From Emydura subglobosa (Eukaryota > Chordata > Testudines > Chelidae), in NCBI GenBank assembly GCA_007922225.1, contig ML679989.1, forward strand, positions 22,040,017 through 22,104,016: a DNA stretch of 64,000 nucleotides. The letters run 5' to 3'. The stretch's first letter is position 1. Every line of letters begins with the position of its first letter. A program made the position numbers and the translations under genes. The notes beneath the pieces are model-generated. The model saw only the letters and a program-made list of their open reading frames with translations. It was not told the origin of the DNA and searched no databases. Below, in pieces: positions 22,674 to 34,300 of the stretch.

Positions 22674-25015
22674 CGCCTCCGCCCCACCAGGATCAGCGAG
22701 CGCAGTGCCAGTCTCACCCTCCCTGTGCTGCACCCGGTCCCTCAGCATACTGGTGGGAGGGGCAAAGTACAGTTCTGGCCCTATACCCGAGGGAACCTGC
22801 TCCACTCTGAGTGGAAATGCAGTGCCTGATGGGAAGCCTCCCTAGGTGTGGAAACACCAGCCGCTCTAGTGCAGATCTTCCTTGAGAAGAGGCTTGTGCT
22901 GAGGTTAGTCTGAGTTCGACCACTGCTAAATGGGGACTGGATGATCCCTGCAGGAACCAGCTACCGTGGCTCCCTGCACCTGGTTTTCAAGCTAAAAAGA
23001 ATGCAGCTCTTTTGTACTTGTTTGCTGCACAGCTGATATCCCGCAGCGCAGCGGAACAGGCACTCTGCTGCCCAGAGCACATGGCCCTAGGAGATCTCGG
23101 TGTTAGAGGGAGCTGGTTTCTCTCTGGTGGTTTTGCTTAAAGGTTCTGTAATTCTGTGCTGCCGGTTGGTTTGTTCTTTGACATAAGGGTGTGAGGGAAG
23201 ACAGGTGATGCCAGCAGCAGCCACGTGGACTAGAGGTATGTGGGCTTAGCATGACATAGTTAGTTCTCTGCTCTCAATGGGAGGGAGGGAATTGCTGAGC
23301 AGGTTAGCACTGTCTCACTGGCCCTCTTTGGCAGATGATGCTGCAGAGGCACTTTGAGTGGGGCCGTATGGCAATAGGGCAAGAGGGAGCTGCTCCCAGG
23401 GTCCTTTCCTGCGTGGGCTTTAGCTGCCAGTGATTTGATGGAAGGGAATTGTCAGCCCGCCGCGGAATATTTTCGTTTTTCATTCATGTAGATGTCCTAC
23501 AGATCCTCCCTGTCCTGGGCTCCAGGTGCCTTTGGTGAAGCTTGTGGTTGGAATCCTGTGACAGCAGAGTCTTGTAACTCTTTGGAGTGGGTCTTGACTT
23601 AGCAGACAGGTGCCTTAGACTCTGTTAATGGGTAACTGCGAGAGCTGGGCTTAGGGCAGGGCAGCCTCGGTTCCCGTGTGTGACTGGTTGGCGCCCCCGG
23701 AATGGGCTCCTCTGGGTTTAGCTGAAGGGAGGAGCTCATTAGCTACTTCCCGCCAGTCTCATCCTGGTTCTTAGCATCTCTCTTCATTCGGTGTTGCTGG
23801 CGGGCCCTGTCTGGTGTTCCCTCGGCTTGGCATTAGGTCTCCTCCCCAGGCTGCAGCGAGTCTGGAATGTGAAATCTTGGGCTGGCTGCTGTCCCGGGGT
23901 TAGTAGTTTACACGGCGGGGGTCTAACAGCACTGCAGCCCCAATCACTGCCTGTTGCTCTCTCCCATCAGCCCCTTAGTGAGTCTGCAGCTGGCAGAAGG
24001 CTGTTTCCCTGTCCACTCTTCCCTGGGCTCCTGGCCTGCTGGCCCCCATGGAGAGGGCGCGCTTGCTGGCTCACTGGCTGAGAATGGGCTTTCTATTTCG
24101 TGGAGAACGGGTCCCTGTAAGTGTGTTGCCATTGTGGCTAACTGGCCCTTCAGAGTCACTCCGTGGTGGTCACCTGTAACTCTAGAGTGGCCGTTAGCCA
24201 CTTTGGATCCTTATTCTTTGGGGTTTTCAGTCTCCTGTCCCCATGGGCCTGTTCTCTGCCATCAGCACAAACCTTCAGGTTCTCTTTGGCCAAAGCAGAC
24301 CGCTTGCGGGTTTTTTGAAGCCATACTTCAGTTGTGGTCCCAGCTCTCACCAACTGGCCTGGAGTACAGGCCGGCCCTGCTGCCACTGCCATAGGTGCTC
24401 CCAGTGGTTTGCTGGCGCCCCAGAGAGCAGCAGCCCCACTTCCAATTAGCATGTGACCCGCTGCCTGTGTGCAGGAGAGTGAATTCTCTCTGGACGGGGA
24501 GCAGCAAACGTGAGGGAATCCAGAGTTGTGCGATTGTGGCACTCTCCGTGGAGGAAGGCCCGTAGCCCCGCTGCTGTGTCCTCTACAGAAAGAAGGGGCA
24601 CGTTCCCCTCCCCTCCCGGCTCCCGAGGCTGGGCAGAGCTGAGGCACTTCTGCCTTCCCTTGGTCTACGCTAGGACAGAGACGGGCCGTCTAATCGGAGT
24701 CCGCTCCCAGGTCTCGGTGCAGCCTGCTTCGCACCTCCCCTCCCAGCCCTTCCTGACACCACGCCGGGGTCAGAACCCCTCAGTGGAGATGGGGTCTGGT
24801 ACCAGGCTAGGGTGGCAGGACGACAGGGGCAGGTATGGGGTGTCCAGCATTGCGCTGCTCCCCCGCTGAGCGACCACTAATGTCGAGCTGTTACTTCCAT
24901 CTCCCTTGTTTCTGGCCCAGGCTCGGTGGCGGGGAGGACGGGGTGGGAAAGGGTTGTGTGTGTGCGCAGAGCTGCCCAGCGAAGGAGGAGCCCAGGTCCA
25001 GGTGCTCTGGCTGCC
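22674..25015 (+). other. TRAF2: Probable TRAF2 3' UTR
   Basis: This is GC-rich, non-coding sequence directly after the TRAF2 stop. No conserved protein is seen in any frame and no recognisable repeat was identified. It is assigned as UTR only because it lies between the stop and the first AATAAA. The true 3' end is not visible. Confidence 0.5.
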
Positions 25016-25021
25016 AATAAA
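25016..25021 (+). promoter_or_regulatory. Candidate polyadenylation signal for TRAF2 (proximal)
   Basis: AATAAA in the context TGCCAATAAACAG is the first canonical signal I found after the TRAF2 stop, 2.3 kb downstream. A T/G-rich stretch (TCTTGTCTGTCTGG) lies about 100 bp further on. It is unproven. Confidence 0.45.
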
Positions 25022-28000
25022 CAGAAGTAAAACAGCTGCCCGGGAATGGGAGCGAAAGGAATTAATCCAGCCCCGTTTAAAGAGTGACAGTCACTGGAGC
25101 AGCCTTCCCGCAGGCCAGGGTCTGAGTCTTGTCTGTCTGGGATGCTGCATCGCCCCTGAGCCCCAGCCTGGCCGTACACCACAGCCTGCTGCACGAGTCT
25201 CTCTGCTCTGCGTGGGCTCCAGGCACCCGTCCCATGCTGTGGCGTGCCCAGGGGCTAATGGGCTGAGGGGCTGGTCAGTTTAGGAACCTCAGTTCCTGAG
25301 GGGCTGGGCCCCATCTGGGTACATCTTCTTTAGCTCACCCTCCCTTAGGAGGCTCCTTCTCTTCTCTTCTCTTCTCTTGCGCACAGTCCTTCTCTTCTGC
25401 ATGCTCCAGATGCCCCCGGCTCTCCCCTGCTTGCTTTCCCCCTTGGGCGCTTGAGGTGAGAGGTTTCCCTGCCCTGTCTGGCAGAGGGGTGTCTAGTGAG
25501 GAGGCTGGACACCCCGCTATTAGCCAGGCATGCCTGGAGACGGAGCAGCAGGGGCAGCTTAGGTCCCGGTGCTGCAGCCGAAGGCAGGGGAGAGGTGAGC
25601 TCTCCCGCGCTTTGTGTCCAGCCTCCTGGGCTGGCTCTTTGAGAAGCACGTGTCACTGCTAGGCCTGTCCCTCCGCAGCAACCTACAGGACTTCAGAGAG
25701 CAGCTGCCTTTGGGTTGAGGGTCAGAGGTAGGCTCTTGTTAGGCAGTAAGGGGCACATGGAGATTTCTGGATGAGGGGGCCTGAGCCCCAGGGGTAGGAA
25801 AGGCCTAAAGACCTAGCTGCGCCCCCCCAAGCTTTGAAAGGTCTCTGGCACATCCTGTGCATTGGCCTCTGCTGCATTTCGGAGTCTGGTGTCTGGGGTG
25901 GAACCCAAAGCCAGCTCCGAACACTGCTTGTGGCAGGAGAGCCCCAGGCGCGGTGCTAGAGGGGGCTGGCTCTCCCTCCCTGTGGAGAGGTGCTGGGGGG
26001 AGTTTTTAGCCAAGGTTCAAAGCCTACCCATGGCGCCTGGGGCTGGGGCTGCAGGAGCAGCCCTGGTGTATTTCCCGGGGCGATACACGTCCTGCCACAC
26101 AGCGCTGGGGAGTTCACAGCTGCCCCGGGAGCTGCCATCGAGCAGTGAGGAAAGAAGGCTCCCACGAGGCGCAGCAGCCAGGCCTCTGTGGCCTGCTGAC
26201 CTGTTGGGCCACGTTTAGCGCAAAGCGTGGTGCTGATCCTGCCACGCTGCACTGGGGGAGGTTTGCAGGCTGGGCCGCTTTTAGTGGAAGCCCCATTGTT
26301 TCCTGGGGAACGTGCTCATTGTCACTTCTGGGTAAAGTCCCCAAACACCCTGCACTGGCTTCCAGCTACAGCCCCTCTGCTCCCTTCCAGCCACATCTGT
26401 CCCACGAGCAGCCAGCTGTTCTAGCCGTCTCCTAGAAGCCCGCTCCAGCTGAGGGCAGGTGGGGCTGCTGCCCATGTGAGCACAGCACTGTGGATGAGGA
26501 GAGAAGGGGGCTTAGTGTCTGAGGAAGTCACTTGAAAGGCAGGTAAATGACTTGCTGCTTTTTGTGTTGCTCCCGGGCACCTTCTAGCTGTGCTAAGGAT
26601 GAAGGCTTCCTCCCCTCCCCACCCCCCATTTCCCTGCAGCCTACTCCCCTCAATTGCCTTCAGTGGCATGGACTGGCTGACCCCTGCTGCTGGCTATGGT
26701 GCACTCAGCTGCAGCAGAGTCTGTCCACAAAATCCCCATGCGCAGAGGCCATGCAGCACCCACTTTGTGGAAAGGTCGGGGCTGGAGAGCTGGGGGAGGC
26801 TCAGCTCTTTCTTCCCCAGTGCTGCTGTTCAGTGGATGGAAAGTCCATGCAGACAGGTGGGTGGAAGGGAGCGAAGGCTTGTGCTGCTGCAGCTGCTGTG
26901 GGGCTGTTTTGTGCATGCCAGCTTAACGTGCTGTACGTGCAGCTCCCAGAGCCAGCCATGGGCACCTGCTGCTTTGCGAAGAGCCAGAACAGAGATCGCA
27001 GGTGATCCTAATCACATACAAAATCCTCCTTCTCTGCTCCTTCCCCGTGCAGCCCTCATCTGCCAGGGGCTAGATGTATTACAGCTCCAGCGGGCCGTTC
27101 CATACCAGCAAAGCTGCCTGGCCAGCACCCTATAGGTACTTACGTGAGTCTTTTGCTATGCCATGCAGGGGAGATTCTGTCTGGTAAAAATCAAGGCTCT
27201 TTACCCACAAGCTGAGGGAAAGAAACGTTGGGCCAGGACCCGTCCCTGGGGAGAGGAAGCAGTGCTGGGGGTTTGTGGTAGGGTTGCTTTGGAGCAAAAC
27301 TCCCAAGCAATCAAATCACCCCCAAGGTTAACCCAAATGGGTGCAGGTCAGGTTCCTGCCTGAGTGGCTCAGCTGTTCCAGGTGCTGAGCGCCTCAGTGG
27401 AAACCCAGCTGCCTGTAGGCACCAGCGTATGGGCCAAGGGTAAGAGGATGTGGCCTTATGCTGAAGGAACAAGGTTGGTGAAAGGGACTGTTGTGGCGCT
27501 AGCACTACAGCGCCAGAGCATGAGCGGCTGCTGCTCTGCTCTGCGCGCTTTACCCCGAGGACTGGCACACTTCTTTCCTGTGGACGGCAGTGGTGTGAGC
27601 GGCTCATGGGAACGCTGCCTGCTATTAAGATTGCCCAACCCTTCCCATGGTTATATGTACAGCTACAAGAGAGGCTCCAGGTTCATCATCGTAGATTTCC
27701 TTGCCCCCAAACTGTAGCTACGACAGATGGAGTTTGACATCTGCACAATGGCTCCAGTGCAGTGTGCCCACCTTTGGTTAGAAGATGGGCGGGGGTTGTT
27801 GGGCACGTGTGGAAATGCATTTTGTTTTAGGGAGCTGCTGAGTCTCTTTCAGGGGCCTGACCTGGCTGGCAAATGATGTTCGTTCCTGTAACAATATTTC
27901 CTCCATTAGCAGCTTTGAAACACCTGCCCTAGAGTGAGTGCTAGGGTCTGCCCCATCCTGGCTGGGGCTGAAGAAACCTCTAAGGAGCAAATTGTCAGAG

Positions 28001-29198
28001 GCTATAAATGTGAAGTGACTTTTTCTCTGTGCTGTTGTATGAGCGAGCCCGTTAATAAAGTATTGGAGCGGCTGAGAAGGCTGGACAGCAAGAAATGGGC
28101 CCCGGCCCCAGCCCTGCGACACGGGTGCTGCAGGCCTGGACAGCAGGAGCCTTGTGGTATGCAGCCCCAGTTCCTGCATGAGGGGGGCTGGGCCCTCCAG
28201 CCATTTACTCTGCTGAAGAGAACACACGCCTCTCCCCCCCTTTCCGCCTCCAGTAGCATGGCAGGGCCCTGAGGTGCTGGGAGCGGTTCAGCTGCAGGCC
28301 CTGCCCTGCCGAGGTTACTTAATTTGAAATAAGGAGCAACATACTGACTGTGCTACCCAGAAGCCATCCCTCTCCCTCAGCAGCCCTGCATGGCCTGGGA
28401 TGTGCGCGTCCCCTTCACCCAGGGAAGCAGGCAGAGCCCAAGGTCATGCATCTGGCCCTGCGGGAGCCAGAACAGCTCTGACTCCCAGCCCCTTACGGTG
28501 CCTCAGGCCTCCCCGCTCACTGCACCAGCCCTCCCTGCTGGTCACACAGCAGCACCCGCTTCTCTCCTTAGGTGCCTAAAATCGCAGTCTTGGCTCCTGG
28601 GCAATCGGCACAACGCACACAAACACCGAAGGTGCTAAACACAAGCTGTGGGACGTGTGGCCTGTTGGCTCCCTCGAGGCCTGGCTGCTGCCTGAGGGCC
28701 ACAGCAATCCAGCACCCAGGGGAGTCCAGCCCCGTCTGCGTGGCTGCAGGAGGAGCAGCTGCTCCTCCCCCACCTGGTTAGTGCATGTGGCTGGGATAGA
28801 AGAGACCCAGGGTGAGTTCCCTGCACACCCATACCCCAGAAATCCAGCACCCCCCCCTCGGGTGCATCAATCGCTCTAGTTAACGGGGAGAGGGAGCCTG
28901 GGTTCCTTACCCACGCTTTGTGGATCCCGGGGAGCGACTCTGCTCTGATTTTTCTAGGCAGTGCAATGCCCCAGTCCTTTGTGGCTCCCAGCCTTGGTTC
29001 CTAAGGAAGGCTCCACGTAGCAATTGCTGCAGTAAATACGAGGGGACCTCCCCCCTGTCCTCGAGTTACTGGCTAGTGCTTGTCAGACTGAGATCTGTGG
29101 GGTTGCACCTTGGCTGGAGCTGAAGCCATGTGATGGCCCATTCTAGCTCGAATTCTGTGGACTAGGAAGCCACGCTGCAGCGCTGGCAGAGCAGACAA
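25022..29198. other. GC-rich interval between the convergent genes
   Basis: No gene is seen here. The sequence is GC-rich with many chance open frames on both strands, none resembling a known protein. It includes a pentanucleotide TTCTC tract at about 25356-25379 and C-runs. It could be 3' UTR or readthrough sequence of either gene. Confidence 0.5.
28054..28059 (+). promoter_or_regulatory. Candidate polyadenylation signal for TRAF2 (distal)
   Basis: AATAAA follows a T-rich run (TTTTTCTCTGTGCTGTTG). Its use would give a 5.4-kb 3' UTR, so it is an alternative to the proximal signal rather than the preferred one. Confidence 0.3.
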
Positions 29199-29204
29199 TT
29201 TATT
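29199..29204 (-). promoter_or_regulatory. Candidate polyadenylation signal for FBXW5
   Basis: TTTATT on the + strand reads AATAAA on the minus strand, 1.9 kb beyond the FBXW5 stop. It is the nearest canonical signal I noticed. The exact 3' end is not shown by the sequence. Confidence 0.4.
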
Positions 29205-31110
29205 CAGTGCTGTGGTGAGATGCAGACTGTTTGTTCAAACGGAAACCTCCTAGCTTTGCTCAGGGCCAGGTTGCCCAGAGGCGGAGCTGGTGGGGGTGTG
29301 TGCGCTAAAGCCCAACCAAGCAGAGCACGAAAAGGCTTCACAATCTCAAAGCTGTTAAAAAACCCGCTAAGGGTGAGTGAGTTAATTTAGTTTTGTTAAT
29401 GGGCAGACAGCTCACAAGGAAGCAGCCGGGTCTTTGGCCCCAGTTGCAGAAAAAATCCACCCTGCTCTCTGGGGCGGTCACTGCTGCTAACGACCTTAAG
29501 GCAAATTTCAGAACTGGGACTGCACAGCTGTGTGAAGTGGGTGGGGAAAGCCCTCAGAGCTTGCTGCGTGGGGGGGGTAGCAACACCCTTACTAATCTCA
29601 CCAGCCCCCAGAAGAGGAATTCAACCCTACGCATTCACACAGTGCAGAAGCCTGCAGCTCAGAGGACTAGCAGAAAGCAGAAGCTCCATTCAGTTTTACT
29701 TGTGCCTCTGCATGATCTGAAAGGGGCTAGGGTGAGATTCTCCACCCCCCCCCCCCCTTCTGTTTTTTACATTACAGCCACTGCCTAAAAATTCAGGCCA
29801 ACTATGTGCAAAGCTGCTGAGCGACCTGCCCCTTGAAGTCAATAGGAGCTGCAGGGTATCAGCCCCTAAAAACTCCAGGCCTGTGGATTTAGACACCAAG
29901 TTAAAATACTCAGGGCAATGTTTTCAAAGACAAAAACAAGTTCTAAGTCACCATGCTCCATGAAAAGCAACTCGTCACCCATGAGGGATCTCAGCTTAGA
30001 ACGAGCCAGGCTCAGCTACTGGAAGTGACTGCTACTCATTTCCCATCAGCTCCCGCTGTATCTTCAGAAAGCCCCTCAGCCTTCCCCAGGCTGCCTCGCA
30101 CACGCAGCTCCAGGGGCCTTGAGTGAGCCCCCGCGTGCAGCATTCAGCACACAAATACTGACTCATGGGTTCAGGAGCTGTGGTTAGTGAGCAGTTCATG
30201 GGTCAGCTGGGATAGCCCAGTGCTGCCCCCTGCAGCGCCAGTACCAGGAGTCCCCAACTGGCCCAGCATAAGCCACATTCACACAGACTCATCCCCTACG
30301 CTGAGCTCTGTGGCCACCGCTGCAGGGACTGCCTGGAGAACACCCAGCAACGCCGCTGGAGCCTCTTCATGTTACCGAGCAGCTCAGCAAGGAAGTGGCG
30401 CCTGCACCTTGCGACTCGCAGCTCTCCCCAGCCCCAGGGTGGAAGCCAGCGGCTCCCAGCTTGTGGAAAGCAGCGACGTGGAGCTTGCCTGGTGCTGGCT
30501 GCAGCCCAACAGTGGAGACGCAGGGCACAAAGTCAGACTGTCGCTAGCTGCCATCAGCAGCGTCAGTGCTGCCGAGCCAGCACCCAGCTACATGATGCTT
30601 TGCATTTTTAGAGCAAGAGCTTCTTTTCAAAGTCCCCTAGCTCCCCAGTTCGCATTTGGGGTCTCCTGCAGAGGCTCATTGATGCCTGTTTGTCCCAACA
30701 CACCTATGAAAACAGACCCATCCCGCCACGGCAGGGCAGCGCTGCCCTACTTCCCTTGGGCCGATGCTTTGCAGTCAGCAGCTCAGTGAGGCTAGATCCC
30801 AAGTTCATGAAAAACTGATGCAAAAACCAGCCGCCACAGTCTGTGCTGACCAGTGACCGAAGCGTGGCTGTGATCAGCGTGACCCCCCAGCAGTGCAACA
30901 CCGGGGGGGTTCCCCTGCAGGGACGAGCCAAGACCACAACCCATGCCAGCCCCAGCTGGCAGGCAGCGTGAGCCATGCAGTACCGGGGGAGTTGGACTTT
31001 AACAGCGGTTGGATCCTTCCAGGGCCTGGTGCCCACCACCCCTCCCACTGCCCAAAGCACCATGAAGGGCACAGCTGGACTGAGGCAGCAGCGTAGGCAG
31101 ATGGTTTGGT
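29205..31110 (-). other. FBXW5: Probable FBXW5 3' UTR
   Basis: This is non-coding sequence between the FBXW5 stop and the first minus-strand AATAAA. A 200-codon open frame on the + strand at 30187-30789 has no recognisable similarity and looks like a product of high GC. A C-run lies at about 29744-29757. Confidence 0.4.
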
Positions 31111-31357
31111 TCAGCTCTTCTGGTTCATGAGCCAGGAAAAGAGCAGCTTCCTGGGCCGAGGTCTCCTGGCCTGGCGGATGCGCACGGTGCGGGGAGAGCG
31201 CCACACTTTGATGGTGGTGTCATCGCTGGCTGTCAGGAGCAGTTCCTGCTCCATGGGGCTGAATGCCACGGAGTTGACCACATCGTCATGCTGCAGCTTG
31301 GCCAGGCAGATGTTGTAGTGCCGGTCCCAGATGTAGCCATGACGATCCTCTGCCCCG
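31111..31357 (-). CDS. FBXW5: FBXW5 terminal coding exon
   Basis: This exon follows CCAATGCAG; C completes the Ser of [12 protein letters not shown]. It encodes the last WD repeats ([38 protein letters not shown]) and a basic tail ending SWLMNQKS with TGA at 31113-31111. Confidence 0.96.
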
Positions 31358-34300
31358 CTGCATTGGCCAGAAGACACCAGTAAGAACCAGCCCGGCCAGC
31401 AGGAAAGGGCCGACCCCCTCCCCTGAAAACCTCACTCGGGTATGGAGGAAACAGGTGTCTCTGCTCTAAGGCCCGGGGTTACCTCCAAACTACATGAACC
31501 AGTTATCCAGGCAGCCCAGCCCTCGCAGCTCTGTGACGAGCCTTTCCAAACAGGAGCCCAGGGTAATCGAGGCAGGGTTTGGCCGGGGCTGTAGCCAGGC
31601 TCACACAGCAGTGCTGAGGTGTAAACTGCACCGCTCACTTCAATGGCCACCCACCAGGGGCATCTTTAGGGTTCAGAGTTAACTGGCCTGCAACGTGCTC
31701 CTTCCACATTCCCAAATTGCCAGAAGCGCTGACTTTCCCCTCCCCAGATGCCATCCTCCAGAACCCCCCCACCCAGTCCCGCAGTGTCAAATCAAGAGCA
31801 TGGGGACAGCGTAACATACTGACTCTGCTACCCAGACGCCCAGCCTGTGACTGGCAGGCGTCCCACTGGTACAAGCCTGCAGCCTTTCGGGGAAGTCCTG
31901 CTGCTGCAGGAATTGCCACCTGCTGCTCCAGAGCGCCTCAGGCTGGGCCTGGACTGCAGAATCTACCCCAGCTCGGGCATTGGCCACGCTCTACAACCCC
32001 CCTGGGGCCCAAGTAGCACAGTCCATGGGTCAGGAACTCGGCTTCTCTCCCCTTCCTCCCTTCCCAGCAGCTTTGTGGCCAAGAGAAAGAGGCCCACCGA
32101 GCACCTGGCTACGAAGTCCCTGCTGACATCAAGGAAGATGAAGAAGCACTCATCGTTGGGGGTGTAGGCCCGGTGTGCACGCAGGGCTCGCTTCACCTCC
32201 TTCATCGTCTTCAGATCAAACACGTGCAGGTCAATCTCCTCTGCGATGGGGGGTGGCTGCATGGGATCGGAGATCACACAGTCCCGCGGCCAGGACCGGC
32301 TGTTCACATACAGGTACCTAGGGCACAGGAGGGCAGAGGTTATGCTGCTGTGTCACTGCTCTAGATGGAGGCTCCAGTAACTCAGCTTTACCGGGTCACT
32401 TTCTGTCAGCATTACAGTCCTGTCTAGAAAGGCGCTCAGACGTTACTGGGCTGGGTTCGCTGCCTGGCTCTCCGGCCCACGCTCACAGCCATTGTGTCTG
32501 GGTGACATGCTGGAGAAGTGGTTCTGGCTAGAGTTTCTGTAAACAGCCCAATTATGGGAATTATTTGTAGGATTTGAATGACCTTTTCCATCCCTGTTCA
32601 GGTCTGCCCGTCAGAGCCCCACCGTAAGTGCCTACTGGGGGCCTCTAAGTACCAGCTGCTGGGAAACTCCAGGAGAGGTCAGTTTATGCACCAAGTTCCC
32701 CAATCTGAGCCAGCTGCTCAGCGGGCCTGACCTGGCTAGAGCCAGAGCACAGATAGGAAACAGCCCCCACATGCACTCACCAGAATCCACAGCTGCCTAG
32801 TCCCAGTTCCATTCCCAACCCTTCCAGCCAAGATGCATGGTCCCGGGAGGGACGCTACACCAAGTGCCCTTCCCCCGTCTTGGGTGGCTCCAGGTCCCAT
32901 GCCCCTTTGTGAAGCGCACAGGAAAGCCCCGCAAGGTGAATACACCCACTCAGGCTAGAAACAGAAACATGCAAGACAAGAGGAGAGACCAAGCTCCCCA
33001 GACCCCTGCATTGGCAAAGACCGGTCAGGAAGGGTACACCAGCTGACTCTCACCTCCACTTGCTTGAGTGTGGGATTCCTTCCTGACCCCAGCTCCTGAA
33101 ACCAGTTCAACCCTGTGCGCATGAGCGAAGCACCACCATGATTACATACCAGAGTCACTGACACTCCTCTGGGTCCAGCGCCCTCTGAGTGCAGCTCTGG
33201 TGTGGCACAGCTCACACATGCCATTTGCCTGCAGGGAGGCATTCCTCTGCACAAGGCTGCAGATGGCAGCTTACAGCCCCAGCAGGGCCAGCTCAGCTCA
33301 TCCTCTTTCTAATGGACACACTAAGTCCTGTGCACTTTACTTTGTGCTATAGGCTGGGAGAAGAGATCTCAAATACCAAGGCCCCGTCTACTCTGCCATG
33401 TACAGGCCTTCATGATTCCGCAGGGGATAATCCCTGTGCTCTTCTCATAGAAGTCACCAAGCTCTGGAAGCCCCTCACCCCCACTCACTAACCACACCTC
33501 AAAGTGACCAGTGGGCAGCCAGGAGCCCCATACCCACGGCGGAGCCCCTGCTTGCTGGCCTTGCATCCTGCCACACCCACCTGTGGTCAGGGGAGAGGCC
33601 CATCCCAATAATGTGACCGTGGATATCAATGACGTGATCCAGCGAATCAAAGAACTCATCTGAACGTCTCTCCTCCCCGAGCACCGGTCCAGCAGTTGTC
33701 ATCTGATGAGGCAAGATCTGCTTAATTCCTTTAGGGGAAAGGGAGGCAGGAAGGGGGATTAGTCCGCTCTGCAAGATGGCGATGCTGCTGCCTGATTTGT
33801 AGGTAACATGCAATAGCCACAGGACTGAAGAGAGCTGCCCAGGCTCCAGAGCAAGGCGTGCCTCTCTGAAATCTTATTACAAGCTGCTAGGAGAGAGGAA
33901 GCCCATGTGGGGGATCCTGACTGGGAACAGACTCCGTTCTCACAAGGCTTAGGTGACGACAGAGCCGTGACACAGTACAGGGCTCCAGTCCCTTAGCACA
34001 CTCCCCTGCTGGCTATTCCTGTGGCACCAGACCAAAGCATCACTTGTGTCCTTCTCTGTGATGGCTGCAGCTTGGATGGGGTATTTAGTGCCTTTAATCC
34101 CACGTTTAAAGGCAGAGCAATTCCAAAAGCTCTTCCCTTCAACAGCTATAATCTCTTTGGCACTAGGTTTAACTGTAACCATCTGCTTAATCACAGTGGT
34201 GGTCTCCCAGTGCTAGTACACCCAATGCCCCACCGCCCAGCCCCTACCCCTTCCCCTCTGCCCAGGAACAATGAAGTCATTTGCGATAGATTTCTCAGAG

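Noticed and set aside
24156..24647. Minus-strand frame of 163 codons between the genes
   Set aside because: No similarity or domain, in GC-rich sequence where such frames arise by chance on both strands.
25356..25379. TTCTC pentanucleotide tract considered as a functional element
   Set aside because: It is an ordinary short microsatellite; nothing beside it suggests a role.
30187..30789. 200-codon + strand open frame
   Set aside because: It lies antisense to the FBXW5 3' UTR in GC-rich DNA, with no motif, no splice context and no similarity.
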